64,000 nucleotides of DNA from Sedimenticola thiotaurini. GTDB taxonomy: Bacteria; Pseudomonadota; Gammaproteobacteria; Chromatiales; Chromatiaceae. The stretch spans positions 1,364,001 through 1,428,000 of the forward strand of contig NZ_CP011412.1 of assembly GCF_001007875.1 (NCBI RefSeq), read 5' to 3'. The position numbers and the translations under genes were made by a program. The notes beneath the pieces were generated by a model. The model was not told where the DNA came from. It saw nothing but the letters and a program-made list of their open reading frames with translations, and searched no databases. Numbering within the stretch: the stretch's first letter is position 1; the number at the start of each line of letters is the position of its first letter. Of this stretch, positions 37,187 to 45,450 are shown in pieces.

Positions 37187-38112
37187 ATCTCTACCTGTGT
37201 CTTTCCTATCAGATTTTCATAGTGTTTTAACGAATCCAGCGCCTGGTCTCCCAACTTGCGCGCCACCAGCGACAGCAGCACCTCAATCAATACCAGGGAA
37301 GCGCTCATGCTGTTGCTGAAGAAGGAGCCTGACGTGGGGGAGATAAAGGTGTAACTGGCCGACGCCGCCAGGGGCGAGGCGTGATTGTCGGTGATGGTGA
37401 CCACCTCAATACCCTGCTCCCGGGCCACCCGGGAAGCGGTGACGGTGCTACGGGTGTAAGGGGCGCTACCGATGGTGAACAGCAGGTCACCCGGCTCCAG
37501 CTGGGAGATCCCATGGATAATGCCGTGCTGGGCAACACTCAGCACCGCCACATCCTTGCGGATCAAGCCCAGGCCGTAGGAGAGGTAGTTGGCGATCGGA
37601 TAGGACTGGCGCAGCCCCTGGATACGTATGCGTGGCGCCTGGATCAACAGATCCACCACCCGATCCAGGGTATCGCTGTTCAGACTCTCCAGCATGCTGG
37701 CGATGTTTCCGGTCTCCTCGTTGGCGATCTGACTCGCCAGGTGGATGCCCTCATGCCCCTGGTCATGCTGAAACAGTTGCCCGGCGCGCAGGCTGTAGAA
37801 GTGCTCCGTGCCGGCGGTGTAATTCCGGAACACCCGCTGCATTTCGGCAAACCCCTTGTAGCCGAGTGACTTGGCCAGACGGGTCAGGGTGGAGGGATTA
37901 ACGCCGAAGTTATCGGCCAGGTCAGATATAGAGCAGATCGCAGACTGCTTGGGATAGGTAATCATGCCATCCAGCACTTCAAGCGCCCGTTTACCGAGCC
38001 GCAGGCCGGCGGTACCCGCTTTCAACTCGGCCAGCAATCTGGAGAGCTGTTCAAGGGTCTGGGGACCATTCACGGCGGTATGGTCACTGGCAGGCTGTCG
38101 CTGACTATCCAT
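37183..38112 (-). CDS. RpiR/MurR-family regulator with SIS domain
   Basis: A 309-residue protein with an N-terminal RpiR-type HTH (~55-110, AICSISDLADNFGVNPSTLTRLAKSLGYKGFAEMQRVF) and a C-terminal SIS sugar-phosphate-isomerase fold (~150-280, GDLLFTIGSAPYTRSTVTASRVAREQGIEVVTITDN). It is the first gene of the acid-catabolism unit and overlaps the next gene. RpiR proteins usually sense phosphosugars, but in this operon the effector is more likely a CoA thioester or acid. That is inference. Confidence 0.88.
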   Translation of the reverse strand: MDSQRQPASDHTAVNGPQTLEQLSRLLAELKAGTAGLRLGKRALEVLDGMITYPKQSAICSISDLADNFGVNPSTLTRLAKSLGYKGFAEMQRVFRNYTAGTEHFYSLRAGQLFQHDQGHEGIHLASQIANEETGNIASMLESLNSDTLDRVVDLLIQAPRIRIQGLRQSYPIANYLSYGLGLIRKDVAVLSVAQHGIIHGISQLEPGDLLFTIGSAPYTRSTVTASRVAREQGIEVVTITDNHASPLAASASYTFISPTSGSFFSNSMSASLVLIEVLLSLVARKLGDQALDSLKHYENLIGKTQVEI

Positions 38113-38248
38113 AGACTCTCAGGGTTGTTAGATACCGGCAAGACTGCTGAACTGACCTAAAGCATAGGCATCAGTGCGGATCAATGCAATTATATTTGTT
38201 TTTTTATTTAGTTTTGCAAATTCCAGATGCTTTTTGCCGTTAGTCTAT

Positions 38249-38260
38249 ATATTTAAATAT
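38249..38260. promoter_or_regulatory. AT-rich palindrome upstream of the RpiR operon
   Basis: ATATTTAAATAT is a perfect palindrome in the 189-base divergent spacer between the RpiR-type gene and the small ORF at 38302. It lies in an AT-rich tract with promoter-like composition. It may be an operator or simply part of a promoter. Confidence 0.3.
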
Positions 38261-38301
38261 TGAAGTTAGCGCACAACCCGACCACGTGCAGGAGAGAGAT
38301 G

Positions 38302-38505
38302 ATGAATATCGACAGGGCCAGGGAGTTGATCCGGGTTCAACTGCAGTTCAGCAGCGGCTATAACCGCAACGCCGTGCGCATGATCCTGGGTGAGATGCAG
38401 CGCACCCAGGGCCAGCAGGTGGTGGATAATCTGATCCGGGAGTTCGACCTGGAGTACCACTACGGACTCAAGGCAGGGAGCAATTTCAGCTCAGTAGGAC
38501 TTTAG
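38302..38505 (+). CDS. Small conserved-looking protein of unknown function
   Basis: A 67-residue protein, MNIDRARELIRVQLQFSSGY, preceded by GGAGAGAG; an ATG directly before it could also start. The sequence is hydrophilic and helical with a regular amphipathic pattern and no cysteines. It is divergent from the RpiR-type operon, and its stop overlaps the stop of the zinc-ribbon gene by four bases. I do not recognise the family. Confidence 0.6.
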   Translation: MNIDRARELIRVQLQFSSGYNRNAVRMILGEMQRTQGQQVVDNLIREFDLEYHYGLKAGSNFSSVGL

Positions 38506-38849
38506 GACGACCGGTTCGATTCCGCCTGCGCGCCCCGTTCACCGCCCTCCCCGATCGGCGTGATCCGAATGGAAAAACGGTGCAGCAGAAAGGCGGCTCC
38601 AAAGGCCAACAGGGCGCCGAACTCAATGCCGAACACAAACACCACCTGCCACGGCTCAACCAGCAGACCGCCCAACGCCATGCCGCCAATCCAGCAGAAC
38701 AGGCCAAACAGGGCGCTCCGTTTCAGGGAGTATCCATAGTTGGAGCGAAACGCCTGGCCACAATCGGCGCAGGTAAATTCGGGCCGACGGGCTACCCAGG
38801 TCTCGATCGGGCGACCACAGTTCGGGCAGTGGTAATGATCTATATCCAT
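38502..38849 (-). CDS. Zinc-ribbon membrane protein
   Basis: A 115-residue protein with an N-terminal zinc ribbon (HCPNCGRPIETW and FTCADCGQAF, two CxxC pairs) followed by two membrane helices (~45-65, ~70-90) and a polar tail. Function unknown; the ribbon probably binds zinc structurally. It lies just upstream of the HAD gene on the minus strand. Confidence 0.7.
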   Translation of the reverse strand: MDIDHYHCPNCGRPIETWVARRPEFTCADCGQAFRSNYGYSLKRSALFGLFCWIGGMALGGLLVEPWQVVFVFGIEFGALLAFGAAFLLHRFSIRITPIGEGGERGAQAESNRSS

Positions 38850-38863
38850 CCCAATACGGCGGC

Positions 38864-40594
38864 TCAGATGCTCCAGCCCTTGCGCGGACGGGCGGCGCGG
38901 CAGGCCAGGGTCAGCGCCCAGAACTCACCAAAATCATTCACCACCACGTCCGGCTTGTGCGGATGTCGCTCGGTACCGGGAAAGATCTTGTCCAACCACT
39001 GCTGATCCCACTGGGCGCCGTTGAAAAAGACACTGGTGACCCCGGCCCGCTTGGCCGAAATGGTGTCGGTGGTGCTGTCACCGATATACCAGATCTCCGG
39101 TCCCGGGCGCAGATGCAGATTCTCCAGCGCCTTCAAAATCGGATCGGCATGGGGTTTGCGAAGCGCGGTGTCATCACCACAGACCGTGGTATCGAACAGC
39201 TCGGTCCAGCCGGTCCCCTCCACGGCCGCCAGCTCCTGCTCAAAGAACTCCCGGTCCCGGTTGGTCAGCACACCCAGTTGCAGATCCAGGGCGCGCAACC
39301 CGATCAGCATATCCTTTACCCCGGGCTCAAACGGGTAGACTGCACCGAAGTGGTTACGGTAGTGGCGATTGAAGGCGGCGTGGGCGATCTGCTTGGCTGC
39401 CTCGTCGTTGCCGAACAGCACCTCGAAGATATCGGTCCGGGAGATCTTGCGATCCGCCTTGATCTTGGGATGGAGCTGGTGATAGTCGCGCACATGCTCC
39501 ACCAGCCGGGCATCCTCCGGGGTCTTGCTGTCGGCGGGATCCACCAGCCGCTCCGACAACTTCAGCTCATCCAGCTCCGGCAGCATGTCGTCCACGGCGT
39601 GATACATGGCATCCAGGGTGTCCACCAGGGTGGCGTGCCAGTCAAACAGCAGAAACACCGGGGCGGTCAGATCCACCACCGCCGGGTGCCAGTCCGGCTC
39701 AATGCGTGGTGGCGGCTGGCGGCGTGGTGGCAGCCGTTCCGGCCGGGCCGACCAGAGGGCGGCCCGCTCCGGCGGTTGAACGGCCGGCTCCAGGCTGTGC
39801 AGCAGATCCAGCAGCGAATCGAGATCGTCCACCACCGCATCCGGCTTGTGCGGATGCTGCTCGGTGCGGGGAAAGATCCGCTCCAGCCAGTCCCAGTCCC
39901 ACATGGCGCCGTTGTAGAAGATGCTGGTGATACCGGCCTCCTTGGCGGCAATGGTATCGGTGCGACTGTCCCCCAGATACCAGACGTCCGGCCCCGGCTT
40001 CGCCCCCAGGTTGGCAATCGCCTTCAGCAGTACATCCGGTGCCGGCTTGTGATGGGTCACCTCATCGCCACAGACGGTGGTATCGAACAGCTCCACCCAA
40101 CTGCCCCCCTCCAGGCTGAGCATCTCCCGCTCCAGGAACTCCCGGCTGCGGTTGGTGGGCACACCCAGCCGGATACCCAGTTGGCGCAGCAGCTGCAGCC
40201 GCTCCCGCATCCCCGCTTCAAACGGCTTTACTTCGCCGAAGTGATCCCGGTAACAGGCGTTGAATGCCTTGTGGGCAATTGCAATCGCCTCCAGGTCGGG
40301 GCCAAACAGGGCGTCAAAAATATCGGTACGGGAGACCCGCCGTTCGGCACGAATTTTTGGGTGCAGTCGGCGGAAAATGCGTACAAACCGGACCAGCTTC
40401 ACGTCGTCCGGCGTCTTGCTCAGCTCCTCCGGGGCGAGCCGACCCAGCAGTCCCAACTCCTCGAACTGGGGTAGCAGATCGTCAATCGCCCGGTACATGG
40501 CATCCAGTGAATCCACCAGCGTGGCATGCCAATCGAGCAGCAGGATTCTGGGTGGTGTGAGTGTCTGTATGGTGGAATCGATTCGATAACTCAA
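38864..40594 (-). CDS. Tandem HAD-superfamily protein with duplicated domains
   Basis: A 576-residue protein of two homologous HAD domains. Motif I reads LLLDWHATLVDSLDAMY at Asp21 and LLFDWHATLVDTLDAMY at Asp318, a period of ~297 residues. Both copies keep the nucleophile Asp but have His where HAD phosphatases have the second Asp. Motif IV (YLGDSRTDTIAAKEAG and YIGDSTTDTISAKRAG) is present in both. Family members usually have one domain of ~220-300 residues. The start is a TTG with GGAGGAG nine bases upstream; no ATG precedes motif I. Substrate unknown. Confidence 0.8.
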   Translation of the reverse strand: MSYRIDSTIQTLTPPRILLLDWHATLVDSLDAMYRAIDDLLPQFEELGLLGRLAPEELSKTPDDVKLVRFVRIFRRLHPKIRAERRVSRTDIFDALFGPDLEAIAIAHKAFNACYRDHFGEVKPFEAGMRERLQLLRQLGIRLGVPTNRSREFLEREMLSLEGGSWVELFDTTVCGDEVTHHKPAPDVLLKAIANLGAKPGPDVWYLGDSRTDTIAAKEAGITSIFYNGAMWDWDWLERIFPRTEQHPHKPDAVVDDLDSLLDLLHSLEPAVQPPERAALWSARPERLPPRRQPPPRIEPDWHPAVVDLTAPVFLLFDWHATLVDTLDAMYHAVDDMLPELDELKLSERLVDPADSKTPEDARLVEHVRDYHQLHPKIKADRKISRTDIFEVLFGNDEAAKQIAHAAFNRHYRNHFGAVYPFEPGVKDMLIGLRALDLQLGVLTNRDREFFEQELAAVEGTGWTELFDTTVCGDDTALRKPHADPILKALENLHLRPGPEIWYIGDSTTDTISAKRAGVTSVFFNGAQWDQQWLDKIFPGTERHPHKPDVVVNDFGEFWALTLACRAARPRKGWSI

Positions 40595-40845
40595 CGGATA
40601 CAGCTCCTCCGGTCAGAGGGTATAGGCCGATACCCCTGGCCACCCGGTTGAAAAGCAACTTTACACGATCAGGCAGCCGTGAGTATTACACGCAACGGAC
40701 ATGGCGTGAAGGCTGTCCCACCCCGACCATTCATAGAGCCTTCAAGCGTCGGCATGCGGTTGAAGTCGCGCAGTTGTACCGCTATCCTTCCCCTTCCAAG
40801 CCGGGGCCAAGGCCTTGTCACCCTTTCATCATCCAGTGGAATTTT

Positions 40846-41526
40846 ATGAAAAATTACCTACTCATCGCCTGCCTGGCCCTCAGCTTGCTGGGCTGCGACA
40901 ACGGCACCCAGGTCCCGAAACCCGAGCCTGGCAAGCAGGTCGCCCAGGCAGAGACGACGACAGATATCCTCGCGGACAAATTCAAACCCCTGAAAGCCCC
41001 CTTCCCGAACCATGAACTGGGCGCCAGCGAACCCTACGTGGTGGAGTTCTTCTGGTTCGGTTGTAGTCACTGCTACGGACTGGAACCGCTGGTCAAAGCG
41101 TTCCGCCAGAGCAGTCCTGACATCCAGTTCATCGCCATCCCGGCGGCACCAAACCCGCGCTGGGAGATCGAGGCGCGGATCTATTACGCCATGCAGGCGC
41201 TGGGGATAGAGGAATCCCACCATGACCGGGTATTCGAACTCTATGACGAGCTGCGGAAAGTGCCCCGCTACCCCAGCCTGGACGAAGTGGCCAACCTGTT
41301 CAGCGATGCGGGTGTCAGCAAGGAGGAACTGGTTCAGCAGATGGACAGCGAGGAGGTCTCGACAAAGATCGAGCGCTCAAAGCGCCTGTTCAAACAGGCC
41401 GAGCTGACCGGTGTCCCTGCACTGGTGGTGAATGGCAAATACCACCTGGATTTCAGCAAGCTCTCTGGTGATCAGTTTGCAGCGGACTTCATGGAGACGC
41501 TCCGGGCCCGCGCCCTGAACCAGTAG
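40846..41526 (+). CDS. DsbA-like thiol:disulfide oxidoreductase lipoprotein
   Basis: A 226-residue protein with a lipoprotein signal (MKNYLLIACLALSLLGC, lipid on Cys17) and a DsbA fold. The active site is FWFGCSHCYG, with CSHC rather than the CPHC of E. coli DsbA, and the cis-Pro loop TGVPALVV is present. It probably oxidises or isomerises periplasmic thiols while anchored to a membrane. A perfect hairpin follows the gene. Confidence 0.85.
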   Translation: MKNYLLIACLALSLLGCDNGTQVPKPEPGKQVAQAETTTDILADKFKPLKAPFPNHELGASEPYVVEFFWFGCSHCYGLEPLVKAFRQSSPDIQFIAIPAAPNPRWEIEARIYYAMQALGIEESHHDRVFELYDELRKVPRYPSLDEVANLFSDAGVSKEELVQQMDSEEVSTKIERSKRLFKQAELTGVPALVVNGKYHLDFSKLSGDQFAADFMETLRARALNQ

Positions 41527-41542
41527 CCACAAAAACTGATCT

Positions 41543-41570
41543 GCCCCGGCCTGCTTAAGCAGGCCGGGGC
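41543..41570. terminator. Bidirectional hairpin terminator
   Basis: A perfect 28-base palindrome, GCCCCGGCCTGCTT and its complement, lies between two convergent genes. On the minus strand AGATCAGTTTTT follows, so it fits best as the terminator of the CDGSH gene. Confidence 0.7.
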
Positions 41571-41581
41571 AGCGGGTTCAT

Positions 41582-41821
41582 TCAGCAGTTTTTATGGCTA
41601 CCATCGCACAGCGGTTTGTTTTTGGTCCGCTTGCAACCACAGAAGTAGACAGTTTCCGATTTGGTCGCCTCATACTTGACCGGACTGAAATCGGTCCCCT
41701 TGTGTGAGCCATCACAGAAAGGTTGCTTGGCACTCCGCCCACAGGCGCACCAGAAGTAGCTCTTGCCCTGCTCCACATCCACCGGGAATGGGTGGTCGGC
41801 GGCACATACGGGTTCACTCAT
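41582..41821 (-). CDS. Double CDGSH-type iron-sulfur protein
   Basis: A 79-residue protein with two CDGSH motifs, CACGRSAKQPFCDGSH and CGCKRTKNKPLCDGSH. Each supplies three Cys and one His for a 2Fe-2S cluster, as in MitoNEET-type bacterial miner proteins. It is probably an electron or cluster transfer protein in the cytoplasm. Monocistronic. Confidence 0.92.
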   Translation of the reverse strand: MSEPVCAADHPFPVDVEQGKSYFWCACGRSAKQPFCDGSHKGTDFSPVKYEATKSETVYFCGCKRTKNKPLCDGSHKNC

Positions 41822-41916
41822 GGCCTATTCTCCTCGATTAACCTGACACGAAAATCGTGCCCTTCTCCATCATACCCCAACAGGGGGGAATATTCTGAAC
41901 AGGCTATGCGGTGCAA

Positions 41917-42186
41917 TCAGAGTGAAAACATCGCCTCCAGATCATGTTTCGAGTAGGCCTTGAAAGCCAGCATGGTGTCGGTCTTTTCGATACCGTCGAT
42001 CTTCACCAACTGTTCCGTCACCAACCTGGCCAGGTCATCATTATGTTTCACCCGCACAATGGCGACCAGATCGTAGTTACCGGTCACCGAGTAGACTTCA
42101 GACACCTCTTCCATCTCGGCCAACTGTTCAGCGACCTCGTTTATCCGCTCCCGGACGACATTCAGTAATATGATTGATGTGATCAT
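41917..42186 (-). CDS. Stand-alone Lrp/AsnC ligand-binding (RAM) domain protein
   Basis: An 89-residue protein that consists only of the RAM domain of Lrp regulators (MITSIILLNVVRERINEVAEQ and SVTGNYDLVAIVRVKHNDDLARLV), without an HTH. Such proteins bind amino acids or modulate full-length Lrp proteins. GGAG lies 11 bases before the ATG. Confidence 0.85.
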   Translation of the reverse strand: MITSIILLNVVRERINEVAEQLAEMEEVSEVYSVTGNYDLVAIVRVKHNDDLARLVTEQLVKIDGIEKTDTMLAFKAYSKHDLEAMFSL

Positions 42187-42570
42187 CGGCTTAATCTCCA
42201 GAGGTCATCGATTACTGGAGAAGCTCCCGATCCATCCGAAACCTCCCCGGGTTTAAACGCACGTAGCCAGACCAACAGACTTACCTGACCACCGGGTCCT
42301 GAAGTACATCTGCACCATAGCCACATTCATCAGTTTGACGGGACAAATTTAGCACAGAAACGCCCCGCCTGGAGCGCTTTGTACTGCCCTGCCTGCTCCT
42401 GCAGCAGGCCAACAGCCTTAAACCGCTGTGGTGAGAGATGGCCCGGCTGCTCCAGGGAGGAGGGATTCACAGATTACCGGCAGCAGCCGCAGGATCAGGC
42501 GCTGTTTAAGGCGCTTTCCGTGTCGCTTTTCGCTGCCGGCAACCGTGCTGAGGATTTGCGGCTGCCCGGG
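42187..42570. other. Intergenic region without a recognised gene
   Basis: No frame here has a convincing start or composition. The only structure seen is a GCCTGCT/AGCAGGC hairpin at 42391-42409, which lacks a T-run. Confidence 0.4.
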
Positions 42571-43074
42571 TTACAGGGACATCTCCAGATCATCCAGCAC
42601 CCGGTCGATCCCCGCCTGGGCACAGGCCTCATCGGTCTCACCGGACGGGGCGCCACTGACCCCCACGGCGCCGAGCAACATACCGCCAGCCTGGATCGGC
42701 AGACCGCCGGCGGACATCACCAGCCCCTGTACCCGCCCGACCGGCGTATCTGCCCGGGAGGTCAGCTGGGAAGTGGCAGCGTTGAAGTTGGCGGCAGTGA
42801 ACGCCTTCTGCCGGCTGATTTCCAGGGTGATGGGGGCGGCAATGGTATCCCGCAGGATGGCTTGGGGCGTACCGTTCCGATCAACCACCGTGACACCGAT
42901 CTGAATGCCCTCTTTGCGACACGCTTCCACCGCGCCCTGGGCGATCTCCTGGGCCGTCTCCAGGGAGAGGCGCTTAAGATCAACGGTTGGCGCCGCCTCT
43001 TCCGCCGATACGCTCAAGGCGGTGCCAGCGGCCAGACTCATTCCCAGACAGATAGCAGTGATTTTTCCAAACAT
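42571..43074 (-). CDS. Secreted GlcG/HbpS-family protein
   Basis: A 167-residue protein with a signal peptide (MFGKITAICLGMSLAAGTALSVSA), preceded by AAGGAGGAGAG. The GlcG/HbpS pattern (VVDRNGTPQAILRDTIAAPITLEISRQKAFTAANF and GVSGAPSGETDEACAQAGI) is clear. HbpS proteins bind haem or sense redox stress outside the cell; GlcG is of unknown function. Monocistronic. Confidence 0.88.
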   Translation of the reverse strand: MFGKITAICLGMSLAAGTALSVSAEEAAPTVDLKRLSLETAQEIAQGAVEACRKEGIQIGVTVVDRNGTPQAILRDTIAAPITLEISRQKAFTAANFNAATSQLTSRADTPVGRVQGLVMSAGGLPIQAGGMLLGAVGVSGAPSGETDEACAQAGIDRVLDDLEMSL

Positions 43075-43191
43075 ATTCCTCTCCTCCTTTAATTATTGTT
43101 AACTGCATTGTAGCGGTTTGACACCACAGCCATATTATGGAAAACCTCAGTATCAGGATCGGCAGGCGTGCAACAGAGCGGTTACCGAGTC

Positions 43192-43623
43192 CTATAGCAG
43201 AGTCCAGGCGGTCAGATAGACCACCGAGATATAACGCACGGCTTTGCCGACCCCCACCAGCAACAGGAAGAGCCAAAGAGGCACTTTCATGACCCCGGCT
43301 ATCAGGGTCAGGGCATCACCCACCACCGGCGCCCAGGCCAGCAGCAGGCTCCAGAAGCCATAGCGCTGAAACCAGCGCTGTGCCCGCTCTACCTGCTCCG
43401 GCTTGAAGTAGAACCAGCGACGATCCTGGAAGTGCAGCAGGAACCTGCCCAGCCACCAGTTCACCACCGCCCCCAGGGTGTTGCCCAGGGTAGCTATCGT
43501 CACCAGCAGCAGCGGATCACCCCCGTCCCGCAGCAGGGCAAACAGGACCACTTCGGAATAGAAAGGCAGAATGGTGGCCGCCAGAAAGGCGGAGCTGAAC
43601 AGCAGCAGACAGGAGAGAATCAT
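43192..43623 (-). CDS. DedA-family (YqaA-like) membrane protein
   Basis: A 143-residue protein with four hydrophobic segments and the DedA/SNARE-associated motif region (LPFYSEVVLFALL, TLGNTLGAVVNWWLGRFL, RYGFWSLLLAWAPVVGDALTLIAGVMK). The short length is typical of the YqaA subgroup. DedA proteins act in lipid carrier recycling and membrane homeostasis. Confidence 0.88.
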   Translation of the reverse strand: MILSCLLLFSSAFLAATILPFYSEVVLFALLRDGGDPLLLVTIATLGNTLGAVVNWWLGRFLLHFQDRRWFYFKPEQVERAQRWFQRYGFWSLLLAWAPVVGDALTLIAGVMKVPLWLFLLLVGVGKAVRYISVVYLTAWTLL

Positions 43624-43739
43624 CGCCTATCCTGCAGTAGCCGACTGTGCCGAACCAACGGCCCCGGCAGCGCGCCCACACGCCGGCCGGTCATCGGCGT
43701 GCGGGGAACAGGATCAGGACAACGGGCATGGCGTCCGGA

Positions 43740-44792
43740 TCAGAAAGGTACCGGATACTGCCGGTGCACCGAGGCGATATCCTTCAGCACCGTCTCGTCC
43801 AGGGTCAGTTCAAAGGCGGCAATATCCTCCTGCAACTGCGCCATGGAGGTGGCACCGATAATGGTGGAAGTGACCCCATCCACCTGGTTACACCAGGCCA
43901 GGGCCAGTTGGGCGGGGGTCAAGCCGTGCCGCTGTGCCACCTCCACGTAGGCCTTGACCGCCGCGTTGCTGGTCTCGGTATCCCGGAACAGCCCGTTGCG
44001 CTGCATCTTGCTCCAGCGGGTACCGGCGGGGCGCGCCCCGTCGATATATTTTCCCGTCAGGGCACCGGCCGCCAGCGGTGACCAGGGCAGATAGGCCACG
44101 TCGGCATGCACGCAGTTTTCAATCAGGTAGGGCCAATCCTTGGTATGGAGCAGGTTGAATTCGTTCTGGATGGAGGTGACCCGCACCAGGTCGTGCTGCT
44201 CGCTGAGACGAATATACTCGTTGATACCCCAGGGGGTATCATCAGAGAGCCCGAAATAACGGATTTTACCCGCCTTGACACACTCATCCAGGGCCTGAAG
44301 AATCTCCAGCATCTGGGCGGTATGGGCCTGGGTATCCACGTCGGTAAAGCGCAACATGCCGGGATGGTGTTTGGCGAAGTGGGGCGAAGTGCGATTGGGC
44401 CAGTGCAGTTGATACAGATCGATATAGTCGGTCTGTAAGCGCTGCAATGAGGCATCCACCGAGCTGATGACCGCCTCGCCGGTGATGTCGCCGCCGTTGC
44501 GGATATACTTCAGGCCATTGCCGGCGATCTTGCTGGCGAGAATAAATTCACTGCGCCGGGAGCTGTTCTGCGCCAGCCAGTTACCGATGATGGTTTCCGT
44601 TGTGCCGTAGGTTTTTGCCGTCGGCGGCACAGCGTACATCTCCGCCGTGTCGATAAAATTGATTCCCTGGGACAGGGCATACTCGATCTGTGCATTGGCA
44701 TCCTGCTGACTGTTCTGGCTACCCCAGGTCATGGTGCCCAGGCAGACACGAGAGACCTCAACATTGCTGCTGCCCAGCTTGGAATATTTCAT
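43740..44792 (-). CDS. Tas-like aldo/keto reductase
   Basis: A 350-residue TIM-barrel reductase starting MKYSKLGSSNVEVSRVCLGTMTWG. Catalytic Asp/Tyr lie in FIDTAEMYAVPPTAKTYG, and the NADPH-binding C-terminus contains STIIGATSMAQLQEDI. The insertion around residues 60-75 is typical of the Tas subfamily. Physiological substrate unknown. A CTGCCCC-GCAT-GGGGCAG hairpin lies upstream at 44820-44837. Confidence 0.9.
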   Translation of the reverse strand: MKYSKLGSSNVEVSRVCLGTMTWGSQNSQQDANAQIEYALSQGINFIDTAEMYAVPPTAKTYGTTETIIGNWLAQNSSRRSEFILASKIAGNGLKYIRNGGDITGEAVISSVDASLQRLQTDYIDLYQLHWPNRTSPHFAKHHPGMLRFTDVDTQAHTAQMLEILQALDECVKAGKIRYFGLSDDTPWGINEYIRLSEQHDLVRVTSIQNEFNLLHTKDWPYLIENCVHADVAYLPWSPLAAGALTGKYIDGARPAGTRWSKMQRNGLFRDTETSNAAVKAYVEVAQRHGLTPAQLALAWCNQVDGVTSTIIGATSMAQLQEDIAAFELTLDETVLKDIASVHRQYPVPF

Positions 44793-44907
44793 AGTAGTTA
44801 CCTTGGCTTGTCCGTTTCACTGCCCCGCATGGGGCAGCCATTATCACATAGGCTGCCGGGCAATGATAAAGCCGGCAACAGCGATATCAACCAGGCAGGG
44901 TCGTGGT

Positions 44908-45306
44908 TTATCCGCTGCGGGATCGCCCTATCCGGTAGAACAGGTAGGGCATGATCGCGACCCAGAGCAGAAAGAGCGGCCAGACCCGTCCGGCAGCCAG
45001 GTTGTAGTCGTGCAGCAGTCTGGCCCAGGGGTGCCCCGCCACAAAGTGGCCGAACGTAAACTCAAACAGCAGGGTGAACAACAGCCAGCAGCAGCCTACC
45101 AGCGACGCCTGTGAGGGGGAGGTCAACGGCCAGACCCGTGAAAAAAGCCAGACCGCCAACCCGGTCAAAAGGATACCGGTCAGGGTGGACAACTGGTGCG
45201 CCGCCAGCTCTGTCAATCCCGGGCCCATGAGCCACTCGCGCAGGGTGCCGTTGGCGATAGCCACCAGCATCAACACAAACCAGAAAAGCAGATGGCGTTT
45301 CACCAT
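44908..45306 (-). CDS. Small membrane protein, four predicted helices
   Basis: A 132-residue protein with hydrophobic helices at ~5-22, ~38-60, ~68-90 and ~105-125, and aromatic-rich loops (EFTFGHFVAGHPWARLLHDYN). I do not recognise the family. It lies upstream of the aldo/keto reductase gene on the same strand, with the 44820-44837 hairpin between them. Confidence 0.65.
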   Translation of the reverse strand: MVKRHLLFWFVLMLVAIANGTLREWLMGPGLTELAAHQLSTLTGILLTGLAVWLFSRVWPLTSPSQASLVGCCWLLFTLLFEFTFGHFVAGHPWARLLHDYNLAAGRVWPLFLLWVAIMPYLFYRIGRSRSG

Positions 45307-45450
45307 GTGATGAGGTTCCCTGATACAGATCCGTTGTTTGAAGCGGTAAAATTGTAGTACCTGATTTTATCCGCCACGAAGCCCCCATCCCGGTCAGCAC
45401 AGCCACGCCTGATGCTGTCAGCCGGTCACTCCCGGGGCGCCATTCGTCGG

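Noticed and set aside
38957-40474. 505-codon plus-strand frame opposite the tandem HAD gene
   Set aside because: Antisense of a protein with visible catalytic motifs in both halves.
38864-40594. HAD duplication as an assembly artefact
   Set aside because: The two halves are clearly diverged in sequence, so they are not a repeated read or collapsed copy.
44820-44837. CTGCCCC-GCAT-GGGGCAG hairpin as a terminator
   Set aside because: No T-run follows on the minus strand, and it sits in the aldo/keto reductase leader; function unclear.
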